This document shows positions 7,080-13,664 of a stretch of DNA of 22,648 nucleotides, one piece after another. This DNA is from HGM11412 sp045536025 (GTDB taxonomy: Bacteria; Bacillota; Clostridia; Christensenellales; Borkfalkiaceae). The stretch covers positions 1 through 22,648 of the forward strand of contig JAZSMT010000020.1 in the NCBI GenBank assembly GCA_045536025.1, read 5' to 3'. The translations under genes were made by a program, and so were the position numbers. How positions within the stretch are numbered: position 1 is the first letter of the stretch; every line of letters starts with the position of its first letter. The notes under the pieces were generated by a model. It worked only from the letters and a program-made list of their open reading frames with translations. It made no database searches and had not been told where the DNA came from.

Positions 7080-8012
7080 TTATTCCCCCTTTAACCTTGA
7101 AACTTCGTCAAGATACACGGCAAAGCCGATTGCACCGTAACGCTTGTTCATTTTCTTCATAAGGTTGTCGTACTGACCGCCCGAAAGTATACCCGTAGGA
7201 ATACCTTCTACAAAGCCTTTAAATGCTATGCCGTTATAATATTTCATATCGTTAACGACTGAAAAATCTATTATAAGCTTATCCGCCGAAAGCCCTTTAT
7301 CTATAGCTGAATTTACAGCGTTTTTAAGGTCGTTTACAGCTTTTTCGGTAGTTTTATCAACTATAAACTTATCAAGCGTTGTAAGGGTTTTTTGAGCCTC
7401 GCCGTACACGGTAACGAGAGAAGTTACTAAATCGTAATTATCGCCGTTAATATTTTCAGCTTTTAAAAGGTCTTTTATTGCAAAAAGATTTTTATCTCCA
7501 AGTAGTTTTACGATTTTTGCCTTGTTTTCAGCGCTTACGTTTGCATAGTCTAAAACGCCCGATATAACGTTGAGGTTAGATACCACCAAAACGTTATCTT
7601 TCGATATCAAATCAAGGCTTTTACCCGCTAAATAAAGCACCTCAGATATAACTTCTTCATCAATTTTGCCTATACACTCTAAGCCCGATTGGGAAATTTC
7701 TTTAAAGCTTTTAGTGCCTTTTGAAACGCGGTAAACCTTTTCGTCGTAATAAACCTTCATAACCCCGTCAACGTCTTTGCTGTTTTTTACGATAGACAAG
7801 GTAACGTCAGGCTTAAGCGCTAAAAGCTTGCCGTTAGTATCGGTAAAGGTGATAACGCTTTCAGATACCAAAAAGTCTTTATTTTTAACGTATAAATCAT
7901 ACTCTTCAAACTTACTCATACGGTATTTTTGATATCCTAAACCGCTGTATAGTTCGCGTAAGGTTAAAGAGATATATTCTTCCTTTGATAAAACGCCAAG
8001 TAAATTATTCAT
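7080..8012 (-). CDS. hisZ: ATP phosphoribosyltransferase regulatory subunit
   Basis: A 310-residue histidyl-tRNA synthetase paralogue that partners short HisG and carries the histidine-binding feedback site. Class II synthetase-like motifs remain: ALKPDVTLSIVKN (motif 2 region), YYNGIAFKGF, and SGGQYDNLMKKM followed by GAIGFAVYLDEV (motif 3 region). No anticodon-binding domain follows, so it is not HisS. The length is on the short side of the family. The ATG at 8012 lies one base after the yerC stop and gives the typical N-terminus MNNLLGVLSKEEY. An upstream TTG at 8036 would add eight lysine-rich residues and overlap yerC; the AAGGA sequence 11 bases before the ATG leaves some doubt about the start. 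Confidence 0.9.
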   Translation of the reverse strand: MNNLLGVLSKEEYISLTLRELYSGLGYQKYRMSKFEEYDLYVKNKDFLVSESVITFTDTNGKLLALKPDVTLSIVKNSKDVDGVMKVYYDEKVYRVSKGTKSFKEISQSGLECIGKIDEEVISEVLYLAGKSLDLISKDNVLVVSNLNVISGVLDYANVSAENKAKIVKLLGDKNLFAIKDLLKAENINGDNYDLVTSLVTVYGEAQKTLTTLDKFIVDKTTEKAVNDLKNAVNSAIDKGLSADKLIIDFSVVNDMKYYNGIAFKGFVEGIPTGILSGGQYDNLMKKMNKRYGAIGFAVYLDEVSRLKGE

Positions 8013-8013
8013 A

Positions 8014-8301
8014 TCAGTTTTTTTCCTTTTTATCAACGACCAATGCGTATCCGCCCGAGCCGTAGTTTAAGCATCTTGAAACTCTACTGATGGTAGCCGT
8101 ACTTGCACCCGTTATCTTAGATACCTCTTGATAATTTTTACCCGAAGATAAAAGCGAGGCAACTTCTAACCTTTGCGACATATCAAGAACCTCTTTAATA
8201 GTGCAAATATCTTCAAAGAACTTACGACAGTCCTCCTCAGTTTTGAGTTTTAATATAGCTTTATAAAGTTTTTCACAATATTTTTTTTCAAGTTCGTTCA
8301 T
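8014..8301 (-). CDS. yerC: TrpR-related DNA-binding protein (YerC/YecD family), likely his repressor
   Basis: A 95-residue all-helical protein of the TrpR/YerC-YecD family. The helix-turn-helix is recognisable at about 57-80, YQEVSKITGASTATISRVSR, preceded by the conserved MSQRLEVASLL segment. In E. coli TrpR this fold binds tryptophan and palindromic operators. A TrpR-family his regulator (called HisR) has been proposed in Gram-positive bacteria by comparative genomics, and its place as first gene of the his operon supports that role here. The promoter in front of it carries a 14-bp palindrome over the -10 box, so autorepression of the whole operon is likely. The corepressor would be expected to be histidine; this is inferred. 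AAGGA lies 9 bases before the ATG. Confidence 0.88.
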   Translation of the reverse strand: MNELEKKYCEKLYKAILKLKTEEDCRKFFEDICTIKEVLDMSQRLEVASLLSSGKNYQEVSKITGASTATISRVSRCLNYGSGGYALVVDKKEKN

Positions 8302-8329
8302 AATACCACGTCCTTAAATTATTTATTAC

Positions 8330-8358
8330 AGTTTAGCACGCTAAATTGATAAAGTCAA
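8330..8358 (-). promoter_or_regulatory. Promoter of the yerC-his operon
   Basis: On the minus strand, TTGACT (8358-8353), a 17-base spacer and TAAACT (8335-8330) make a good sigma-A-type promoter, 28 bases before the yerC ATG. The -35 box has 5 of 6 consensus bases and the -10 box has 4 of 6. The -10 box and spacer are covered by the palindrome at 8332-8345, an arrangement suited to repression. I see no long leader and no T-box or attenuator hairpin between this promoter and yerC. Confidence 0.78.
8332..8345. promoter_or_regulatory. Palindromic candidate operator over the his promoter
   Basis: TTTAGC-AC-GCTAAA is a perfect 6-bp palindrome with a 2-bp centre. It lies over the -10 box and the adjoining spacer of the his promoter, between the divergent his operon and transporter gene. 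TrpR-family proteins bind palindromes as dimers, and the adjacent first gene encodes one. I noticed no second copy of the exact motif in the window. Confidence 0.68.
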
Positions 8359-8397
8359 ATGATTTTATATAAAAATGAAAAGTTAAGCGTAAATAAT

Positions 8398-8425
8398 TTG
8401 ATTTTTTTTAAAGTTATGCTATAAT
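8398..8425 (+). promoter_or_regulatory. Promoter of the SLC13/ArsB-like transporter gene
   Basis: TTGATT (8398-8403), a 16-base spacer and a perfect TATAAT (8420-8425) preceded by an extended TG (8417-8418) lie 29 bases before the transporter ATG. The region between its -35 box and the his -35 box is about 40 bp, so a regulator bound between them could affect both. Confidence 0.75.
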
Positions 8426-8454
8426 TTGCTTGTTTTACGAAAAAAGGGACGAAA

Positions 8455-9603
8455 ATGCACTTAACTTACCACCCGAAAAAACATACGCACAATTATTTAT
8501 TAGACGGGGTTTTTCATTTTTTGAAAGACAACGTGGTTTTGTGTATCGCAAGCATCTTAGCGCTTATAACCTCTATCGTTATTCCGCCTGACAGCGAGTA
8601 TTTAGGTTATTTCGACTTTAAAACTTTAACCTGTTTATTTTGCGTGCTTGCAGTCGTTAACGCGCTTAAAGGAGTTAAGTTTTTTACCCTTTTAGCAACG
8701 AAGATCGTAACCGTTTTTAAAACTACGCGCTCGTGTATACTTGCCCTTGTTTACGTTACGTTTATAGGCTCTATGCTTATTGCTAACGATATGGCGCTAC
8801 TTACCTTTTTACCGCTTGGATATTTCGTGTTAACGTCAACCAACAAGAAAGACCTTATGGCGTTTACCTTTATTATGCAAAATATTGCGGCTAACCTCGG
8901 CGGTATGCTAACGCCGTTTGGAAATCCGCAAAATTTGTATTTATACACCTACTTTAATATCGGTAATTTAGAGTTTATTGCAACTATGGCTCTTCCCTTT
9001 ATTCTTTCAGTTTCGCTAATTACCGTTTGCTGTTTATTTATAAAAAAAGAGCCTTTGACTATAGAGGAAACAAGTCAAAAGCTACCAAAGCTTAGAACGT
9101 TTATTTATCTTATATTGTTTGCTTTATCAATTATAATAGTATTTAGGATTATTCATTACCTTATAGGTCTTTTAGTTATAGTTGTTGCACTTTTAATAAT
9201 GGATAAAAGCGCTCTTAAAAAGGTTGATTACGGCTTACTACTTACCTTTGTAATGTTCTTTATATTTGCAGGTAATACCGCGCGTATACCGCTTATATCG
9301 AACGCGCTTTCTTCGCTTATGGATATAAGCCCATTGCTCGTACCCGTGCTTTCTTGCCAAATAATAAGCAACGTGCCGTCGGCAATACTTTTATCTAAGT
9401 TTACGTCTAACTGGCAAGCTCTACTCGTTGGCGTTAATATCGGCGGTGTAGGAACGCATATATCCTCTCTTGCAAGCCTTATTACCTTTAAAGAATACAC
9501 CAAGCACAACCCCCATAAAACTATGAAATACATAGGTTTATTTTCAATTTTTAACTTTGGGTTTTTAATAATACTAACTACGGTTATGGTTTTCGTAATT
9601 TAA
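8455..9603 (+). CDS. SLC13/CitMHS/ArsB-like membrane transporter
   Basis: A 382-residue integral membrane protein with about ten to twelve hydrophobic segments running from residue 27 to the C-terminus. It resembles the ion-transporter superfamily that includes SLC13 anion symporters and ArsB/YbiR-type proteins. Family-like signatures are the repeated re-entrant motifs: LGGMLTPFGNPQNLYLY at about 148-164, and NVPSAILLSKF with NIGGVGTHISSLASLITF in the second half. The substrate cannot be told from sequence. It is divergent from the his operon and shares its 153-bp control region, so uptake of histidine or a related compound is possible, but related families mostly move dicarboxylates, arsenite or sodium. 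It ends at a terminator shared with the convergent acyltransferase gene. Confidence 0.82.
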   Translation: MHLTYHPKKHTHNYLLDGVFHFLKDNVVLCIASILALITSIVIPPDSEYLGYFDFKTLTCLFCVLAVVNALKGVKFFTLLATKIVTVFKTTRSCILALVYVTFIGSMLIANDMALLTFLPLGYFVLTSTNKKDLMAFTFIMQNIAANLGGMLTPFGNPQNLYLYTYFNIGNLEFIATMALPFILSVSLITVCCLFIKKEPLTIEETSQKLPKLRTFIYLILFALSIIIVFRIIHYLIGLLVIVVALLIMDKSALKKVDYGLLLTFVMFFIFAGNTARIPLISNALSSLMDISPLLVPVLSCQIISNVPSAILLSKFTSNWQALLVGVNIGGVGTHISSLASLITFKEYTKHNPHKTMKYIGLFSIFNFGFLIILTTVMVFVI

Positions 9604-9634
9604 AAAAGTGGCAAGTTTTTTCTTGCCACTTTTT
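9603..9634. terminator. Bidirectional intrinsic terminator
   Basis: AAAAAGTGGCAAG (9603-9615), a TTTTTT loop and CTTGCCACTTTTT (9622-9634) form a perfect 13-bp stem. It starts within the transporter stop codon and ends at the acyltransferase stop codon, so it serves both convergent genes. Confidence 0.93.
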
Positions 9635-10368
9635 CATTTTGATTTGGGATAGTCTTTCTTTTTGATATTTGCATACGGTACTACCGTGTGAACGGGTAAC
9701 TCTTTAGCAAGCGCGGTAATCTCGTTTTTTAAATAGTTAAGTATTCTTTCCTTTTCTTCTTGGTAAGGAGCGCTGGCATCAAACTTTACGGGCTTACCGT
9801 AAACCACCTTTTTAAGCTTTGGGGCTAAATAGGTCGGCGTAAAAGTAACTTCAATACCCGTTGCTTTATAGTAAACGCGCGCCACGTCTACAAAATTCTT
9901 TTGAAAGTCGTTAACAATTTCGTTATAGCTGTTTCTTCCCTCGGGAAATATCACCACGTTATTTCCTTCTTTTAAGCGAAGAACGGTGTTTTTAAAGGTG
10001 TTTGCTATTCTTATATCCTTATATACACCTATTCCCTTTGCGTTTGAAAAAATGTAAGCAAAAAGCGGTGCTATAACGTAGGATAAGCCTTTATAAAACC
10101 ACCTAACTCCCTTTGGCTTTAAACGCCAAAAATCTTCGTACGCGTAAGCGGGAACTTCTTTAACGGACAGCATTTCACCCGTCAGCCAAATATAGGTATT
10201 ATCGGGCATATACGCCTCGGCAACTATAGGGCCGTGCATTTGGGCGTGATTGCCGATAATGAGCGTAGGCTCTGAGGGCAAATTTTCAACCCCCGAAAAT
10301 TCGGGGGTTTTATAAAAAATTTTAACGCATTTTTTAATAAGTTTGAAAAATAAACCTTGTTTTTTCAT
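9634..10368 (-). CDS. PlsC-like glycerolipid acyltransferase with atypical HX4D motif
   Basis: A 244-residue member of the lysophosphatidate/glycerolipid acyltransferase (PlsC) superfamily, which transfers acyl chains to lysophospholipid-type acceptors at the membrane. The motif III region FPEGRNS (141-147) is clear. The catalytic motif I is NHAQMHGP (40-47): the histidine is kept, but the usual aspartate four residues on is replaced by glycine (HX4G). A hydrophobic stretch at about 95-109 (SYVIAPLFAYIFSNA) could dip into the membrane. The final tail is lysine-rich. It is the last gene of a degV-GNAT-acyltransferase unit, with its start overlapping the GNAT stop by one base. The altered motif leaves open whether it is catalytic or uses another acid. 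Confidence 0.82.
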   Translation of the reverse strand: MKKQGLFFKLIKKCVKIFYKTPEFSGVENLPSEPTLIIGNHAQMHGPIVAEAYMPDNTYIWLTGEMLSVKEVPAYAYEDFWRLKPKGVRWFYKGLSYVIAPLFAYIFSNAKGIGVYKDIRIANTFKNTVLRLKEGNNVVIFPEGRNSYNEIVNDFQKNFVDVARVYYKATGIEVTFTPTYLAPKLKKVVYGKPVKFDASAPYQEEKERILNYLKNEITALAKELPVHTVVPYANIKKKDYPKSK

Positions 10369-11492
10369 TATATTTTTTTAATCCAGCAACGACGGCGCTT
10401 GTGCTGACGAACGTCGTCAAAATTCTTCCATAAACTTTGAACGTCTTTATTATCCTCAAGTTCAGGACCGGTTTCACAATATTTTACGCCGTTTTCAACG
10501 CAAACTTTAATCATTTCGTTAATTAGTATTACGGGAATACCTTTCTTTTGATATTCGGGCTTTATTGCCACGAAGAACATCTCAAGCGTATCGTTTTTAC
10601 CTCTTAACGCTTTAAACATCCTAAACAATCCAAACGGAAGTAATTTGCCGTTTGATTTTTTAAGCGCTTTAGCAATCGACGGAACGAGTACGGCAAAGCC
10701 TATAATCTCACCTTGCTTGTCCTTAATAGAGGTTATGTATTTAAGGTTCATAAGTGAAACGTTGTCTTTGATGGCTTTGTTTATAACGTCGTCAGTAAGC
10801 GGAACGGTGCCGTATAAAATCGAAAACGCCTCGTCTATTACCTTAAAGGCACTATACGCGTCTTTTTCAAGAACCTTGCGGTCGGTATATCTAACAAGCT
10901 CAAAGTCTATGCGCTTTGATAAAAACTCGTTAAGTCTTTCAAGCTTGGGGTTAATTTTTTCGGGAACTTTAAGCTGAAATTCAACCCAGTCAATATCCTT
11001 TTCAAGCCCGAGCTTTTGCATATGCTCGATATAATATGGATAATTGTAAAAGGTGATTGACATATTAAGCTCGTCAAACCCCTCCACAAGCATACCCTCG
11101 TGGTCCATATCGTGAAAACCGATAGGCCCGATAATTTCTTCGTGTCCGTTTTCCTTTCCCCACTTAACGATTTCATCAAACAACGCCTTTGAAACTTCAA
11201 AATCGTCAATGAAATCAAAGCGGGTAAATCTAATTCGGTTTTGATTCCACTTTTCATTAGCGGCGCGGTTAATAATACCGCCTATTCTACCTACAATTTT
11301 ATCCCCTCTATACGCAAGTAAAAGCTTGGTGTCGCAATACTCGTGTGCGGGGTTTTCTTCCTTAGTAAAAGTCCCTATTTCGTCTACCGTTAAAAAGGGG
11401 ACGTACGCCTCAACGCCTTTATACAAAACGTTGGGAAATTCCACCCATTTTTTAAGATCTTTTTTAGTTTTGACTTCTCTAATTTCTACCAT
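10368..11492 (-). CDS. GNAT-fold N-acyltransferase-like protein (YghO type)
   Basis: A 374-residue protein with a GNAT-type C-terminal domain. FFVAIKPEYQKKGIPVILIN (306-325) fits the acetyl-CoA-binding motif A, and a TGPELEDNKDVQSLWKNF segment (341-358) with a basic RRRCWIKKI end matches the motif B pattern. The N-terminal half also looks GNAT-like (IVGRIGGIINRAANEKW, 66-82), so this is probably a double-GNAT-fold protein. Its substrate is unknown to me; proteins of this layout are usually annotated only as acetyltransferase-like. It follows degV after 5 bases and overlaps the PlsC-like gene by one base (TAATG), so the three are co-transcribed and a lipid- or acyl-linked job is a reasonable inference. 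Confidence 0.78.
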   Translation of the reverse strand: MVEIREVKTKKDLKKWVEFPNVLYKGVEAYVPFLTVDEIGTFTKEENPAHEYCDTKLLLAYRGDKIVGRIGGIINRAANEKWNQNRIRFTRFDFIDDFEVSKALFDEIVKWGKENGHEEIIGPIGFHDMDHEGMLVEGFDELNMSITFYNYPYYIEHMQKLGLEKDIDWVEFQLKVPEKINPKLERLNEFLSKRIDFELVRYTDRKVLEKDAYSAFKVIDEAFSILYGTVPLTDDVINKAIKDNVSLMNLKYITSIKDKQGEIIGFAVLVPSIAKALKKSNGKLLPFGLFRMFKALRGKNDTLEMFFVAIKPEYQKKGIPVILINEMIKVCVENGVKYCETGPELEDNKDVQSLWKNFDDVRQHKRRRCWIKKI

Positions 11493-11497
11493 AGTTT

Positions 11498-12370
11498 TTA
11501 AATAAATTCGTTAATTGATTTTCCGTTTATTTTCTTAGTTATTAAAAATCCCATCGTACCGGGACCGCAGTGCGCACATACGTTTATGGGAATTATGCCC
11601 TTTATAACCTTTTGCTCTCCAACTTTACTTTGAATATAGTCGTACAAGTAGTTAAAAGACGATTCGGGCGCGTCAAAGCTTATAAAGCTATAATCGTATT
11701 CGCTAGGCAAAAACTTTTGAGAAAACTCGTCAGCCCTTTGAGTAAACGCAAGTTTTACCTTTCTAGTCATCTCGGTTTTTTCAAGTTTACCGTCTTTAAG
11801 AATAATTACGGGCTTTATGCCGATAGTGTTACCGATTGCAGCAATAGTTGGGGAAATTCTTCCACCGTTTTTAAGCGCAGTTAAATTTTCGGGAATAAAT
11901 ACGACGTAATCACCGTTCTTTCTATCTTCAACAGCTTTAACGATTTCCTCTAACGAACTACCGTTGTTTGCCATTTCATACGCAGTAAATACCTGCGCAA
12001 GCATAGGCGCTGATAATGCAAGTGAGTCGATAACGGTAATCTTGCCTTCAAAGTTAGATTTAGCAACGTTTTTAAATAAATCGTTCATTGAAGAAAGCCT
12101 GCTCGATATCGTAAAGTGAATAATGTGGTCGTATCCCTTTTGAAGAAGCTTTTCAAAATACTCGATAACCTCACCAAGGGGCGGAGTTGACGTTTGAATT
12201 TTCTTGTTTGAACGCATAGCGATTTTGAGCTCTTCTTGGTTAATTGATATACCGTCTAGATACTCTTCACCATCGATTATAACGTTCAAAGGGAAAACGC
12301 TTATATCATACATTTTAAGAGAATCGTTACTTATTAAACACGACGTGTCTGTTGAGATTAAAATCTTCAT
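11498..12370 (-). CDS. degV: DegV family fatty-acid-binding protein
   Basis: A 290-residue DegV/FakB-fold protein. Conserved features are the N-terminal ISTDTSCLI, the fatty-acid carboxylate region TSTPPLGE (60-67), FTISSRLSSMND, a KNGGRIS motif, and the C-terminal CAHCGPGTMGF. FakB proteins present a bound fatty acid to the kinase FakA, and the resulting acyl phosphate feeds phospholipid synthesis; many DegV proteins have no proven partner. No fakA (DAK-type kinase) is in the window. The gene heads an operon with a GNAT-like protein and a PlsC-like acyltransferase, which fits fatty-acid delivery to an acyl-transfer step. A consensus promoter lies 62 bases upstream. Confidence 0.9.
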   Translation of the reverse strand: MKILISTDTSCLISNDSLKMYDISVFPLNVIIDGEEYLDGISINQEELKIAMRSNKKIQTSTPPLGEVIEYFEKLLQKGYDHIIHFTISSRLSSMNDLFKNVAKSNFEGKITVIDSLALSAPMLAQVFTAYEMANNGSSLEEIVKAVEDRKNGDYVVFIPENLTALKNGGRISPTIAAIGNTIGIKPVIILKDGKLEKTEMTRKVKLAFTQRADEFSQKFLPSEYDYSFISFDAPESSFNYLYDYIQSKVGEQKVIKGIIPINVCAHCGPGTMGFLITKKINGKSINEFI

Positions 12371-12431
12371 AAAATATTCTCCGTTTATCTTTTTATTAAT
12401 TAGTAAAAATTATATGAAATTGTCAATTAAA

Positions 12432-12460
12432 ATTATACAAAAACCCGTCTATCTTGTCAA
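12432..12460 (-). promoter_or_regulatory. Consensus promoter of the degV operon
   Basis: On the minus strand, TTGACA (12460-12455), a 17-base spacer and TATAAT (12437-12432) match the sigma-A consensus at all 12 positions. The start point should be near 12425, giving a leader of roughly 55 bases. This is probably a strong, constitutive-type promoter. Confidence 0.9.
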
Positions 12461-12504
12461 GTATATATATTTTTCGACACAGATATTGTATAACTGCACA
12501 ATAA

Positions 12505-13314
12505 TTATCTTTCTTGCTTTCTATATTCAAGGGGGGTTACCCCTTTTATTTGTTTAAATACTCTACAAAAAGTTTTAGCCTCGCTAAATCCCACCTCTTG
12601 AGAAACGCCCGTAACGGTCATATCGCTTTGAGTGAGTAGCCCTAGCGCCACCTCAATCCTTCTTCTATTTAAAAAATCGTGAAAGGTGTATCCTGTTACT
12701 TTTTTGAAAATCTTGCAAAAATTGCTTTTGCCGTAGCCGGTTGCTTTGGCAACGTCGTCTATCGTAATTTGCTCAAAATAATTATAATAAATAAGGTCAA
12801 GTGCTTTTTCAAGCGACTCAATTTGCGTTAAATTTTCAACCTTATTTTGATTCTCAATACAAAGCTTATCAAGTAAGAACGCGCATATTCTATAAAGGTT
12901 AGAAGTTATTAATAGCTCTACTCTAATGCCGTTTTGCCGAGTTAATAAAGCCGTTTCAGAGAGAATTTGTTTTATGCTAAAATCTTCTTTGCTATCCGTT
13001 ATAGAATAAATAGGCGATTTAAATTCCCTCTTAGAAAAGGGAGTAAAATATTTTTTAAGCAAGCTTATACCTAAAACCGCCATAAAACTCTCGTGATCGC
13101 CACCTTTTAAAACCTCGTGCGATTGCATTGGTAAAATTACCGCTATATCTCCACTTTTGAGCAAATATTTTTTCTTATCTATTACGATATTTAATTGACC
13201 TTTTAATACGTAGTGAATTTCAACGTCGGCGTGACGATGTTCAGAAAACGCAGTTAATTTGCCCATTTTAACCATATAAGGCGCATCTTCATTAAGAATT
13301 TTTTGGTACAACAT
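12505..13314 (-). CDS. AraC family transcriptional regulator with cupin sensor domain
   Basis: A 269-residue regulator. The N-terminal half (about 20-110) is a cupin-type ligand-binding domain with HRHADVEIHYVLKGQLNI (26-43) and the LKSGDIAVILPMQSHEV strand-turn. The C-terminal 100 residues hold two helix-turn-helix units: ITIDDVAKATGYGKSNFCKI followed by a GYTFHDFLNRRRIEVA helix, and MTVTGVSQEVGFSEAKTFCR followed by the signature KGVTPLEYRKQ. Such proteins usually sense sugars or other small molecules and activate nearby catabolic genes. It is divergent from the ceramidase-like hydrolase gene, the most likely target; the GH2 gene further downstream is another candidate. A good AGGAGG site precedes the ATG. 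Confidence 0.92.
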   Translation of the reverse strand: MLYQKILNEDAPYMVKMGKLTAFSEHRHADVEIHYVLKGQLNIVIDKKKYLLKSGDIAVILPMQSHEVLKGGDHESFMAVLGISLLKKYFTPFSKREFKSPIYSITDSKEDFSIKQILSETALLTRQNGIRVELLITSNLYRICAFLLDKLCIENQNKVENLTQIESLEKALDLIYYNYFEQITIDDVAKATGYGKSNFCKIFKKVTGYTFHDFLNRRRIEVALGLLTQSDMTVTGVSQEVGFSEAKTFCRVFKQIKGVTPLEYRKQER

Positions 13315-13376
13315 AAAATATCACCCTCCTATCTTACCATACTAAAATGACAAAATATGCGATATATTTCATATAA

Positions 13377-13405
13377 ATGGTAGCATGTTATGGTTTTACA
13401 GTCAA
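13377..13405 (-). promoter_or_regulatory. Promoter of the AraC-family regulator
   Basis: On the minus strand, TTGACT (13405-13400), 17 bases, then TACCAT (13382-13377) with an extended TG one base ahead. The ATG is 63 bases downstream. Within the leader lie inverted elements (ATATG and CATAT arms at 13356-13375, and TACCAT at 13335-13340 facing ATGGTA of the -10 box) that could be regulator sites; this is only suggestive. Confidence 0.7.
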
Positions 13406-13448
13406 CCTTTTTTAGTGAATTTTTGGGTGTTTTATAAGAATATATGTC

Positions 13449-13477
13449 TTGCAAATATCATTTGCTGGGTATATAAT
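13449..13477 (+). promoter_or_regulatory. Promoter of the ceramidase-like gene
   Basis: TTGCAA (13449-13454), a 17-base spacer and a perfect TATAAT (13472-13477). It would give an unusually long leader of about 180 bases before the ATG at 13665. AAAGGAG (13651-13657) is the ribosome binding site. The leader has no riboswitch that I recognise. Confidence 0.75.
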
Positions 13478-13664
13478 TAGAGCATAAACACCTTGAAAAG
13501 TGGAATTATGATATTAATTCATATCAAAGCTTAACACGGTAGAAAAATATCAAGATAGGCTATTTTCAATGTTACGCTCGTGCGGGGCAATCAATATGGG
13601 CATGCTTGTTTGACGGTTCAGTTTCTATTGAAATTAGCATTAATTATCTTAAAGGAGTTTTTTA

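Noticed and set aside
12405..12426. A second TTGACA-like box in the degV leader (TTGACAATTTCATATAAT on the minus strand)
   Set aside because: The two boxes are only 6 bases apart, far from the 16-18 needed; the upstream TTGACA-17-TATAAT explains the gene.
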